From Firmicutes bacterium CAG:822 (GTDB lineage Bacteria > Bacillota_I > Bacilli_A > RF39 > UBA660): DNA of 28,006 nucleotides. Of the stretch, positions 8,437-15,800 are shown piece after piece (position 1 is the stretch's first letter; every line of letters starts with the position of its first letter). The stretch is taken from assembly GCA_000432855.1 (NCBI GenBank), contig HF990833.1:1-28006 (forward strand), written 5' to 3'. The notes below the pieces were generated by a model. The model worked only from the letters and a program-made list of their open reading frames with translations, was not told where the DNA came from and searched no databases. Position numbers and translations under genes: made by a program.

Positions 8437-8727
8437 ATGAAATTATGTGAAAGTTTAGCCATTAATTTAAAATACTATAGAAAAATATATCACTTATCTC
8501 AGGAGAAATTTGCTGAAATATTAGGAACAACATTATCATATTTAAATCAAATAGAAAATGGTAAAGTTGATGTTAAAGCGTCAACAATAGATAAGTTTGC
8601 TAACAACATAAACAAATATGATAGAAAGGCTAAATTGAAACCAGAGGATTTAGTTACTTATGATAAATCACATATAACACATTTTTCAAGAATTGATGAA
8701 AAGAAAAGGCCCGTTTCAAATAAATAG
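8437..8727 (+). CDS. Small XRE-family (Cro/CI) HTH transcriptional regulator
   Basis: This 96-residue protein has the five-helix HTH_3 fold at about residues 5-60: LAINLKYYRK, then LSQEKFAEILG (helices 2 and 3 with the conserved Gln-Glu) and YLNQIENGK, the recognition region with the family-typical E-N-G. The basic tail (about 60-96) has no recognised domain and no oligomerisation or ligand-binding module. The ATG is preceded by an excellent SD (GGAGGA). It is transcribed divergently from the large surface operon, and inverted repeats lie between the two, so autoregulation and control of the surface operon are plausible but unproven. Confidence 0.87.
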   Translation: MKLCESLAINLKYYRKIYHLSQEKFAEILGTTLSYLNQIENGKVDVKASTIDKFANNINKYDRKAKLKPEDLVTYDKSHITHFSRIDEKKRPVSNK

Positions 8728-8735
8728 AAACGAGA
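8709..8735. terminator. Hairpin at the convergent end of the XRE gene and the frameshifted membrane gene
   Basis: CGTTTC (8712-8717) and GAAACG (8727-8732) form a stem that can be extended with one mismatch and one wobble to about 12 bp on the minus strand, followed there by a T-rich stretch. It overlaps the XRE stop codon. It most likely ends the minus transcript of the neighbouring membrane-protein gene. A T run at 8755-8761 may serve the plus strand. Confidence 0.4.
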
Positions 8736-8775
8736 CTTAGAATATAATTCAATTCTTTTTTTATGTATTTTATGA

Positions 8776-9425
8776 TTACTGTCCATTTGTTAGTAGTTCA
8801 TAAAACTTATCTATATCTGCTTGAAATTCTTCTGGATAAGGTGATGTCCACTTTTGAATTGTTACTACTTTCTTTTCCGCACCACGGTAATAGCCTTCAT
8901 ATCTAACCAACACATTATATATACTTTATTATTATCATTATCGATGTTTACTTTTAAGTTGTAATCTGCTAAATAGTGTCTAGTACGTATATTGTATACC
9001 TCATTTATATAATGACCATCATATTCCTTTTCTTTAAATGTTTTACTTTTACAGTAAAGGCCTTTACTAAGCTCTTTATAGCCCACGGATGTCCAAAAAT
9101 TATCTACAAGATATGGCAGATTTATAATATTAGGATTGGCATCCATATAAATAAGATCCATTCCATTTCCGGTATTTTTACTATCTTTTCTTATTTTACT
9201 TAAAAGTGAAGATACGATAACTATATAAATGAAAATAATGATTGGAACTACTGGAGAAAGATTAGTGCCAAAGTATGAAAAAGCTATGGAAAACACAAAC
9301 AATACAATTAGGATCATAAGTATTACGTAAAGTGATACTTCTAAGAAATTATATTTTACTTTGGGTTGGTTCTTTTTATTTTCATAGATTTCTTTATAAT
9401 TTATATATTCTTCATTATTAATCAA
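8776..9425 (-). pseudogene. Frameshifted two-helix membrane protein, unknown family
   Basis: The open frame 9425-8865 encodes 186 residues: a charged start, two hydrophobic helices (about residues 30-50 and 60-76) and a soluble C-terminal domain. After KVY at about residue 168 the frame becomes unlikely and stops at 8865. In another frame the DNA continues with a natural-looking tail (NVLVRYEGYYRGAEKKVV, then QKWTSPYPEEF and QADIDKFYELLTNGQ) up to TAA at 8776-8778. Removing one TA unit from the TATATATA run at 8916-8923 joins both parts into a protein of about 215 residues. The start is a TTG at 9423-9425 behind SD GAGGG; no in-frame ATG is better placed. The lesion could be a true mutation, a phase-variable tract or a sequencing error. 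I recognise no family. Confidence 0.65.
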
Positions 9426-9558
9426 ATTATTTACCCTCTCTTCTAATATAATTATCTAATTTTTAGAATATGATTTCAACAGTTTTAAAGTTATTTTTAA
9501 GTAATTTACTTTTTATTGTCATTATATATGATTTATCTATTTATTTAGGTTATATGTG

Positions 9559-9567
9559 TGCTATAAT
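9559..9567 (+). promoter_or_regulatory. Extended -10 promoter of the lipoprotein gene
   Basis: TGCTATAAT (9559-9567) is a perfect extended -10 element 22 bp upstream of the ATG, with the SD TAGGAGGG between them. No good -35 hexamer is visible, which extended -10 promoters do not require. Confidence 0.65.
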
Positions 9568-9589
9568 ATTATTATAGGAGGGAAACAAA

Positions 9590-10054
9590 ATGAAGAGAGG
9601 AAAAATATTTTTAGGAGTAGTTTTATGCTTTATGGTGCTTCTTTTAACTGGATGTGGCAACAAAGAAGCTATTACAGCAGATGATTTTAGTACTATTGCG
9701 GAAAAGTATGACTGTACTGTTATCGATGTAATGAATCAATATTCGTCATATGGAGTTGTCGATAATGCTTTAGTTGCGAGAAATAGTGATGGCTGGCAAG
9801 TAGAATTTTATGTTTTAGATAGTGAAAATTCTGCGGCTAGTATGTTCAACACTAATCAATCTAATTTTGAAAATTCTAAAAGTGGAACAACTACAGAAAG
9901 CTCATCTAATGTGGGTAATTACTCTACTTATACTTTAACTAGTGGTGGCACTTATATGCATCTTTGTAGAGTGGACAATACATTACTTTATGTAAAAGTT
10001 GATGACACTTATAAAGATACAGTCGAAAAACTTATTAAAGAGTTAGGATATTAA
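9590..10054 (+). CDS. Small lipoprotein of unknown function
   Basis: This 154-residue protein has a classical lipoprotein signal peptide: basic MKRGK, a hydrophobic core and the lipobox L19-T20-G21-C22, so it should be diacylated at Cys22 and held on the outer face of the membrane. The mature part (about 130 residues) has a Ser/Asn/Thr-rich middle (about 85-115) and two further Cys (about 40 and 126) that could form a disulfide. I recognise no domain with certainty. It has a strong SD (AGGAGGG) and its own extended -10 promoter, and ends 5 bp before the GC-rich hairpin of an IS200-type element. It appears monocistronic. Confidence 0.88.
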   Translation: MKRGKIFLGVVLCFMVLLLTGCGNKEAITADDFSTIAEKYDCTVIDVMNQYSSYGVVDNALVARNSDGWQVEFYVLDSENSAASMFNTNQSNFENSKSGTTTESSSNVGNYSTYTLTSGGTYMHLCRVDNTLLYVKVDDTYKDTVEKLIKELGY

Positions 10055-10059
10055 ATGAA

Positions 10060-10091
10060 ACACCCCGCAGCAAGCTACGGGGTGTCTTTTT
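10060..10091 (+). terminator. GC-rich hairpin with T tract: IS right-end palindrome serving as terminator
   Basis: ACACCCCG (10060-10067) pairs with CGGGGTGT (10078-10085), followed by CTTTTT. In position it is the right-end palindrome of the IS200 element, and the transposase stop codon lies inside its loop. It also sits 6 bp after the lipoprotein stop with a plus-strand T run, so it likely terminates that transcript. Confidence 0.8.
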
Positions 10092-10559
10092 GTGCGATGT
10101 CGTTAAAAGACACATATAATTGCTTATACTCCGTATCTTGTTTACCTTGATTTTTTACATACTCTCTAATTACTGTTTCATTTTGATTTTTGCCTACCGT
10201 TGCCACAAAATGGCCGTCTGTCCAAAACTGTCCTCCCCATATTTTTTCTTTACCTCTGGGCATTCTGAAAAAATTTGGCTTGCAGTTATACTTTTTATTA
10301 TTTTTACTATTTGACTTGGAGAATAATTTGGAGTACTTTGTACTAAAAAATGCACATGTTCTTTATCTGTTCCTATCTCCAAAAACCTTATGTAATCATA
10401 TCTTAGTTCTATTCCAAGACAAATTTGTTTCAGATGTTCATCTACTGTTTCATCAAAAACAACACGACGGTATTTTTCTGGACATACTATATGGTAAACA
10501 AGATTACTTGCATTATGGGATAAATAAATATATTTGCTTTCTTCTATGACATCGCCCTC
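10075..10559 (-). pseudogene. tnpA: IS200-type Y1 transposase, frameshifted
   Basis: Two overlapping frames together rebuild a TnpA of about 150-160 residues. The first holds KYIYLSHNASNLVYHIVC, the YRRVVF strand, and EIGTDKEHVHFLVQS with the HUH metal-binding pair (HVH). The second holds WGGQFWTDGHFVATVG and IREYVKNQG with the catalytic Tyr. The switch is at an A-rich run near 10235-10245, where K-K-K would continue into I-W-G-G if one more A were present, so a single-base loss explains it. No in-frame ATG is found at the 5' end either: a TAG lies just upstream, and an ATG one base out of frame precedes AGTGAGGGC. This suggests a non-AUG start or a second lesion. The copy should be unable to transpose without help in trans. 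Confidence 0.85.
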
Positions 10560-10618
10560 ACTACATATTACATACTACGTTCGGCTTTACGCTGCAAGCA
10601 GCGGGGAAATGCCCTAGA

Positions 10619-10645
10619 GTTTAGGCATACAGTGTATGCCTAAAC
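10619..10645. repeat. Left-end hairpin of the IS200-type element
   Basis: GTTTAGGCATAC (10619-10630), the loop AGT, and GTATGCCTAAAC (10634-10645) form a perfect 12-bp inverted repeat upstream of the transposase 5' end. This is the expected place of the subterminal palindrome that TnpA recognises. A second small palindrome, GCTGC-AA-GCAGC, lies at about 10591-10602. Confidence 0.7.
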
Positions 10646-10654
10646 TTATTATAA

Positions 10655-10687
10655 AACCTCAATTCTATATTTGAATTGAGGTTTTTT
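10655..10687. terminator. Bidirectional intrinsic terminator after the GH31 gene
   Basis: AACCTCAATTC (10655-10665) pairs with GAATTGAGGTT (10673-10683). There is a six-T run on the plus strand and a shorter T run on the minus strand. It sits just after the alpha-glucosidase stop and so closes the PK-GH31 operon. On the plus strand it would stop any transcript leaving the IS. Confidence 0.85.
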
Positions 10688-10688
10688 A

Positions 10689-13091
10689 TTATATTTCTCC
10701 AATATATTCTAGTAATTTTAAGAACATCTTAACGAATTTTTTATCTAAGCCTTGTCTAGATAATTTACGGATAGCAATTCTCTTTTTCTTGATAGGTTCT
10801 GATCCAAATAAAATAGCATCGATCTTTTCTTTCATTTCAGTTGAGATTTGCAAGTCACTAATGATTCGTTCTATATCTTCATTAATTAGTCTTAAGGCAT
10901 CAATTTCAATATCTTTACCTTTACAACTTATTGACAATTGTCCAACGGTTGGAACATCTTTTATTTCAACGACAAAGTTTGGACCATCGACATAAGTTTT
11001 TAATGAAAGTGATGTTTCATTCATATAAGCGCTAACATCATCGGTTCTTTTGGTATTTCTAAAGATAATTTTGTAATTTCTCTTATCTGGAACAATACCA
11101 CTTTTACCTTTAATTGATCTAATTACAACACTATAGTTACTTGGCATATATGTGTAATCGATTTGAGTTAATAAGTAGAAATCTTTACGGTATAAGTCAC
11201 TTTCTCCATCGTCTTCAAATAAAGTATACGAATTACTCCTGCCCGGGAAAATATTAATCTCCATATCAGTAGGTGGTGTGGTATCGTTGATGTTTTGATT
11301 ATTACTTAGTGGTATAATGGCTCCAGATTTAGCAAATACTGGATAATCTTCATCACGGAAGAAACTAATATAACTCTTTTTACCTGGAAATTTTTTACCA
11401 GTAACATAGTCATACCAAGTACCTTCTGGAAGATAGAAGTTGTGAACAACACGGTTCATGACTTCATCTTTTTTAGTAATTATTGGGGCTATTAATAACG
11501 ATGAACCGAAGAAATATTCATTACGGTATAAAACATCATCATAGAAACTAGGAATTTGATAGTATAATGGTTTAATTAAAGAATCACCAAATTTATGATA
11601 TTTATAAGCTTCACTATAAATATAAGGAATTAATTTATGTCTTAACCCTAAATAATCTTTAGCAATGGTATACGTTTTAATATCCCATTTCCATGGTTCT
11701 CTTTTATAATATGGGCCTTTATCAACACCAAATTTTAAGATTGGTGAGAAGACTCCTAATTGAATAGAACGAAGGTATAATTCATTATCTTCAGTCCCTT
11801 TAAAATATCCACTAATGTCATGGGCCCAGAATGGTGCGCCATTATTGAAACTATTATTATTATAAAATGGAATTTTTCTCAAAGTATCCCAGCCGACTTT
11901 AGTTTTTCCAGAATATAAAACCGGATATCTATGAGGGGCGAGTGAAGTCCCTTCAGAAAGCAACATTGGACGACGTTTAAAATCCCTTTGCATATCATAG
12001 AATTGATAATGTTTTAACAAGGTTAAATCTGAGATGTTTAGATTATTTTCTAGATCTAACCAGTAAAAATCAACACCTAAGGCATCTAGTGGATGGATAA
12101 ACATTTTGAAATAAACATCGACAAATTTAGGTTCTAAAACGTTAAACGGAATTTTCCCCTCTTTATCAGCTTCTAAATATTTTAAAGCATCATTATAATA
12201 TGTATCAATATTATAAAGCCCTGAAGTTGGATCGATACTTAAGCCTAATCTAATATTTTTAGTGTGTAAATAATTTATCATCGCTTTGGGATTTTTAAAA
12301 TACTTATCATTAAAAGTAAAACCGGTTCTTAAATGTTTATCTTTTATTTTAAGACGTTTGTGCCAATCCTTATCTAATACAACAATAGATAATGGGATTT
12401 CATTTCTTTCAAAGTTATCGATTAAAGTTTTTAGTGATAAATCATTATAATCATTATTACTACTCCACCAGTTACCAAGAGCATATCTAGGTGGCAAGGC
12501 TGGAAAGCCGGTAATTTGATAATAATCTTTTAAAGCTTCTTCAAAATCTTTATTATACATAAATAGATATGTATCTACTCTAAGTTCGGTGTTTTTAGAA
12601 ACTGTTCCATCTTCATTAAAGATTAACGAATTAGTATCATCAATACTGGCCATACCTTCAGCAGAATACAAGCCCTTTCCTTTTGTACCACCTTCAGCTA
12701 AAGAACTATTGGGGATACCAAAGTTACGTACTTCTGGATGACCATAGTACCAAACACGATCAGTATTTAATAACTCTACTTTTAAATTGGCGGCAGGATT
12801 AGCTTTTCCACCTAAGAAAGATCTACCTTTAATATAAGTTAGTTTAAAATATTTAGTAGTAATTACAACATAATTGTTATTATCGCTTACTTGAAACTCT
12901 GGAGTTTTTAAATCACGATATAAAACCAGTTCGGTCGGATCATCAATAAAGATACCATTGTCATTATATTCTAGTCTAATTAACCTCTCTGTTAAAACTG
13001 TGAAACGGAATTTTTCTCCTTGAATTATATTCTTTTTATTAGCAACAGCTCTTTTTCTATCTAGTGTAAATTGTTCCCCTAAATTATACAT
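10689..13091 (-). CDS. Glycoside hydrolase family 31 alpha-glucosidase, cytoplasmic
   Basis: This 800-residue enzyme of the GH31 clan hydrolyses alpha-linked glucosides or xylosides from the non-reducing end. An N-terminal beta-sandwich (about 1-190) is followed by the catalytic barrel starting at PPRYALGNWWS (about 200). The nucleophile motif reads DFYWLDLENN with Asp346 (WxDMNE in most members). The acid/base is probably Asp402 in KVGWDTL, and HDISGYF at about 424-430 is the usual following signature. C-terminal beta domains follow, with a charged helical tail (about 740-800) that is not typical of the family. There is no signal peptide, so the substrate must be imported. The ATG has SD GGGGAG and lies 21 bp after the pyruvate-kinase-like gene, forming an operon. 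The substrate linkage cannot be told from the sequence. Confidence 0.93.
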   Translation of the reverse strand: MYNLGEQFTLDRKRAVANKKNIIQGEKFRFTVLTERLIRLEYNDNGIFIDDPTELVLYRDLKTPEFQVSDNNNYVVITTKYFKLTYIKGRSFLGGKANPAANLKVELLNTDRVWYYGHPEVRNFGIPNSSLAEGGTKGKGLYSAEGMASIDDTNSLIFNEDGTVSKNTELRVDTYLFMYNKDFEEALKDYYQITGFPALPPRYALGNWWSSNNDYNDLSLKTLIDNFERNEIPLSIVVLDKDWHKRLKIKDKHLRTGFTFNDKYFKNPKAMINYLHTKNIRLGLSIDPTSGLYNIDTYYNDALKYLEADKEGKIPFNVLEPKFVDVYFKMFIHPLDALGVDFYWLDLENNLNISDLTLLKHYQFYDMQRDFKRRPMLLSEGTSLAPHRYPVLYSGKTKVGWDTLRKIPFYNNNSFNNGAPFWAHDISGYFKGTEDNELYLRSIQLGVFSPILKFGVDKGPYYKREPWKWDIKTYTIAKDYLGLRHKLIPYIYSEAYKYHKFGDSLIKPLYYQIPSFYDDVLYRNEYFFGSSLLIAPIITKKDEVMNRVVHNFYLPEGTWYDYVTGKKFPGKKSYISFFRDEDYPVFAKSGAIIPLSNNQNINDTTPPTDMEINIFPGRSNSYTLFEDDGESDLYRKDFYLLTQIDYTYMPSNYSVVIRSIKGKSGIVPDKRNYKIIFRNTKRTDDVSAYMNETSLSLKTYVDGPNFVVEIKDVPTVGQLSISCKGKDIEIDALRLINEDIERIISDLQISTEMKEKIDAILFGSEPIKKKRIAIRKLSRQGLDKKFVKMFLKLLEYIGEI

Positions 13092-13111
13092 AAGTATCTC
13101 CCCACATTCTT

Positions 13112-14524
13112 TTATATTTCATCTATTTGCATGAAGTTAGTATATTTTACTTTTTTAAATGGATAACCACCAGTAATAATTATTTTGTCACCTGGATTTA
13201 ATTTAAATGTCGTAGATAGTTCTTTTTTGACATTTTCGGTTAATTCATCTAAGGTATCGCCTTTAGCATTAACTGGTAATACTCCAAAATGAAGTTGTAA
13301 GCTCTTGACAACTGAAGTATTAGAAGCTGCAGCAATAATTGGACATGGTGGTTTTAACTGGCTTATTCTTCTAGCTGTTCGTCCAAAGTTCGTAGCAACT
13401 AATATAGCTTTACAATCTAGTTCATTTGCACCTAAGACAACGCTTGAAGAAACCGTTGAAGTAATACTTTTTTGTTTTTCATTTAGTGATCTTCTAAAGA
13501 AATATCCATAATCAATACTATCTTCTGATTCTCTAATAATTTTACTTACAATTCTAACGGTATCGATTGGATGGGCACCGATAGTAGTTTCACTAGTTAA
13601 CATGATTGCATCAATAGCTTCAGAAACTAAGGTTGATAAATCTGATACTTCAGCACGGTTTGGAACGGCCTTTTTAGTTAAAAAACTATTGAATTCGGCG
13701 GTTATAACAATTAAACATCCTTGTTCGTAACATTTATGAATTATTTTCTTTTGAATGTTTGGAACGATTTCGATAGGCATTTCAATACCTAAGTCACCAC
13801 GATCTAAAATAATTCCATCAGCAATATTGATTATATTATCGATATCTTCAACAGCTCTTTTATTTTCTATTTTGGCAATGAGACCTATGTGTTCATTTTT
13901 AAGTTCGATTAATAAGTCATTAATTTCTAAAACATCTTCAGCTGAGGAAATACCAGATACAACAATAAAATCAACACCCATTTCATGAGCAAATAAAATA
14001 TCTTGATAATCCTGTTTCGTTAAGAATTTACGGCTTGGTCTAATTTCTGGTACATAAATTTTAGAATTATCACTTACTTCACCGCCTTTTAAAACGGCAC
14101 AGACAACATAGTCTAGACCTTTTTCAGTAACTTGTAAAACGACATTCCCTTTACTTAGTTTTATTTTTGTATGATATTTTAAATCATTAACTAAGTTTTT
14201 ATAATTGACAGAAAATCCAGTCATATTTCCTTTAATTTCATTCATGTAAATGCGAATTTTATCATCAGTATTTAAATAAGCTTTACCACCGATAAAAGTG
14301 TCAGTTCTAATGCATGGTCCTTCTAAATCTAACATAATAGCAGTGTTTGTGCCTAATTTCTCGTTTGTTTCATTAATAATATTTATTAAACGGCGGCAAA
14401 CATCTTGTGATGAATAACTCATATTTAAACGAATAACATCGATACCACTTTTAATAAACTCTTCAATTTGATTTCTTTCATTTTTATTCTCACATACTGT
14501 TGCGACTAATTTTGTTTTTTCCAT
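13112..14524 (-). CDS. Atypical pyruvate kinase
   Basis: This 470-residue protein aligns along its whole length with pyruvate kinase (PEP + ADP to pyruvate + ATP). Retained are R32, N34 and S36 (IRLNMSYSS), D66, the catalytic Lys218 in IAKIEN, the metal ligands E220 and D244 (DRGDLG), and the NRAEVSDL and C-terminal domains. Altered are the opening (ICTIGPAS-type replaced by VATVCENKN) and LDTKGPEIRT, which became LDLEGPCIRT. The latter loses the Thr monovalent-cation ligand and the Glu (rabbit E117) linked to potassium dependence; ARGDLG became DRGDLG. It may be a divergent or regulatory paralogue with a standard pyk elsewhere. The ATG at 14524 is chosen over the GTG 9 bp upstream because the SD AGGGTGG covers the latter. 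It leads an operon with the GH31 enzyme. Confidence 0.85.
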   Translation of the reverse strand: MEKTKLVATVCENKNERNQIEEFIKSGIDVIRLNMSYSSQDVCRRLINIINETNEKLGTNTAIMLDLEGPCIRTDTFIGGKAYLNTDDKIRIYMNEIKGNMTGFSVNYKNLVNDLKYHTKIKLSKGNVVLQVTEKGLDYVVCAVLKGGEVSDNSKIYVPEIRPSRKFLTKQDYQDILFAHEMGVDFIVVSGISSAEDVLEINDLLIELKNEHIGLIAKIENKRAVEDIDNIINIADGIILDRGDLGIEMPIEIVPNIQKKIIHKCYEQGCLIVITAEFNSFLTKKAVPNRAEVSDLSTLVSEAIDAIMLTSETTIGAHPIDTVRIVSKIIRESEDSIDYGYFFRRSLNEKQKSITSTVSSSVVLGANELDCKAILVATNFGRTARRISQLKPPCPIIAAASNTSVVKSLQLHFGVLPVNAKGDTLDELTENVKKELSTTFKLNPGDKIIITGGYPFKKVKYTNFMQIDEI

Positions 14525-14547
14525 GTTTACCACCCTATTCTATTTAA

Positions 14548-14576
14548 ATTATAAAGGATATACCTTGTAAAGTCAA
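14548..14576 (-). promoter_or_regulatory. Sigma-A-type promoter of the pyruvate kinase/GH31 operon
   Basis: The minus strand has TTGACT (14571-14576), a 17-bp spacer and TATAAT (14548-14553), 23 bp before the chosen ATG. This is a near-consensus promoter, which suggests strong and probably constitutive expression. No catabolite-response (cre) palindrome is evident nearby. Confidence 0.85.
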
Positions 14577-14593
14577 TGCGATTTATAACATTT

Positions 14594-14619
14594 AAAAGAT
14601 GTAGTTTTTATTCTACATC
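14594..14619 (-). terminator. Terminator of the EIIB-like gene
   Basis: GATGTAG (14598-14604) and CTACATC (14613-14619) form a 7-bp stem on the minus strand followed by TTTT. It begins at the last base of the stop codon of the EIIB-like gene. Confidence 0.75.
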
Positions 14620-14930
14620 TATTTTAAATCATCAATATTCTTCTTTAATTGTTTCGCATCTTCACCAAAAATTATTTTTAATTGATTATCAATTTCAACA
14701 ATACCTTGAGCTCCCATTTTTTGAATGGCTTCTTTATTTACAAGTTCAATATTATGAAGGTTTACAACAAGTCTTGAATTGTTTACTTCATAATTGATGA
14801 TGTTGGCTGTACCTCCAAGATATTCAATTAGTTTATTAGCTTCTAATTTAAAATCTTTGTTTTTAGCTCTGAGAATTGCAAAAGCAATTATTAATAAAAT
14901 TACAATTATAATTACATATTGCCATATCAT
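14619..14930 (-). CDS. Membrane-tethered EIIB(Glc)-like domain without the phosphorylation Cys
   Basis: This 103-residue protein has one N-terminal hydrophobic helix (about 2-20) and then a complete glucose-type PTS EIIB fold. LGGTANIINYEVNNSRLVV (38-56) and VNKEAIQKMGAQGIVEIDN plus IIFG match the EIIB consensus GGKENI...CxTRLRV and VD...LKKLGAxGV...QxIFG. At the position of the phosphorylated Cys there is Asn50; the following Thr is Ser52 and the second Arg is Val55, so phosphotransfer is not expected. It stands alone, without EIIC or EIIA. The ATG at 14930 behind SD AGGTGA is preferred over the GTG 9 bp upstream. A sensory or scaffold role is inference. A TATAAT box about 18-24 bp upstream of the ATG may be its promoter. 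Confidence 0.8.
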   Translation of the reverse strand: MIWQYVIIIVILLIIAFAILRAKNKDFKLEANKLIEYLGGTANIINYEVNNSRLVVNLHNIELVNKEAIQKMGAQGIVEIDNQLKIIFGEDAKQLKKNIDDLK

Positions 14931-15000
14931 ATATATCACCTATTAACATTATACTATACTTTTACAAAAATTTATAAAATTAATTACATTTTCTAAAATT

Positions 15001-15783
15001 TTACATCTTTAAAATATCATTTTTATTTAAAGTTCCATTACTAATAGCAGTATTAATATATTCCGCAATTCTAGTTTTTCTGTTATTTTCCATAGTATTT
15101 ATCTTTTCATCTTCTCGATTATTATAGCCAGCTAAATCTATTAAATACTGAATTAGTGAGTTTTTTGTTTTATCATCGTTGATACTATTGAAAGTAATTG
15201 ATATTACTTTCGAATCACCATTATAGATATATTCATCTAGATAAGAATCTAATAATTTCATCGCTATTACTTTAGCTTTATATTTATTTACTTCAGTATT
15301 TTCATTACTTAAGGTATATCGGCTTAAAAGTTGATTTGTCATTTCTTCTAAATCTGATAAGTAAACACCATAACTATAGGTTTTTAATTTTATATAGTAT
15401 GATCCTTGGTTTTCTCCAACTTCGCCATCAAACTTCCATGAATAATTTTCTTTTATTTTGGTTTCTAATTTTTTAAAATAGCTTTTTGCATTTGTAATAT
15501 AATTATCCAAATTGTATTGTTTTATTAATTTATCACTAGGGGTTTGGAGAAGATAGGCATCTTCTCCTGTCATCATTGTTTTGTCGTCGATTTTTTGATT
15601 CATTAACTTTTCTAAATCTTTTTTGCTTATTCCATCGACAAATCCTTTAGATATTAACTCGATTGTCTCTTTTTTAGTATAACTTTTTTCTCCTTTTTCT
15701 TTTGGAAGAAAGGCGATGATTAAAATAGCAGCTATTATTATAATGAATAGTATAACGCTTATTATTGTTGTTTTTTTATTCAT
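15001..15783 (-). CDS. Membrane-anchored extracytoplasmic protein of unknown function
   Basis: This 260-residue protein has a short basic start and one hydrophobic helix (about residues 6-26), then a Lys/Asn/Glu-rich, mostly helical extracellular domain. There is no lipobox, Cys residue or recognised family domain. It begins 17 bp after the stop of the giant prepilin-like gene with an excellent SD (AAAGGAG) and must be co-transcribed with it. This mirrors the second surface operon in the window, where a large exported Ig-repeat protein is also followed by a small anchored protein. A role in anchoring, assembly or export of the prepilin product is inferred from context only. Confidence 0.78.
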   Translation of the reverse strand: MNKKTTIISVILFIIIIAAILIIAFLPKEKGEKSYTKKETIELISKGFVDGISKKDLEKLMNQKIDDKTMMTGEDAYLLQTPSDKLIKQYNLDNYITNAKSYFKKLETKIKENYSWKFDGEVGENQGSYYIKLKTYSYGVYLSDLEEMTNQLLSRYTLSNENTEVNKYKAKVIAMKLLDSYLDEYIYNGDSKVISITFNSINDDKTKNSLIQYLIDLAGYNNREDEKINTMENNRKTRIAEYINTAISNGTLNKNDILKM

Positions 15784-15800
15784 ATTATCTCCTTTAATTA

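Larger units (their letters stand above)
10058..10646 (-). mobile_element. IS200/IS605-family insertion sequence (tnpA only), decayed
   Basis: The element consists of a single Y1-transposase gene on the minus strand flanked by subterminal palindromes: a GC-rich imperfect hairpin (about 10060-10085) at the transposase 3' end and a 12-bp-stem hairpin (10619-10645) upstream of its 5' end. IS200-type elements have this layout: about 0.6 kb, hairpins instead of terminal inverted repeats, and no target duplication. No tnpB is present. The exact ends are not determined because the family leaves no duplication; the coordinates enclose the two hairpins. It lies between the lipoprotein gene and the GH31 operon terminator and breaks no recognisable gene. 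Confidence 0.8.

Noticed and set aside
10120..10549. Plus-strand frames across the IS element
   Set aside because: They are complements of the transposase sequence; the protein motifs are only on the minus strand.
10075..10646. IS605-type element with tnpB and omega RNA
   Set aside because: No RuvC/zinc-ribbon protein is present; the element carries only a Y1 transposase.
14525..14533. GTG start nine bases upstream of the pyruvate kinase ATG
   Set aside because: It overlaps the Shine-Dalgarno of the ATG at 14524, and the family alignment begins at the ATG. The same reasoning removed upstream GTG starts of the EIIB-like, UPF0316 and thyA genes.
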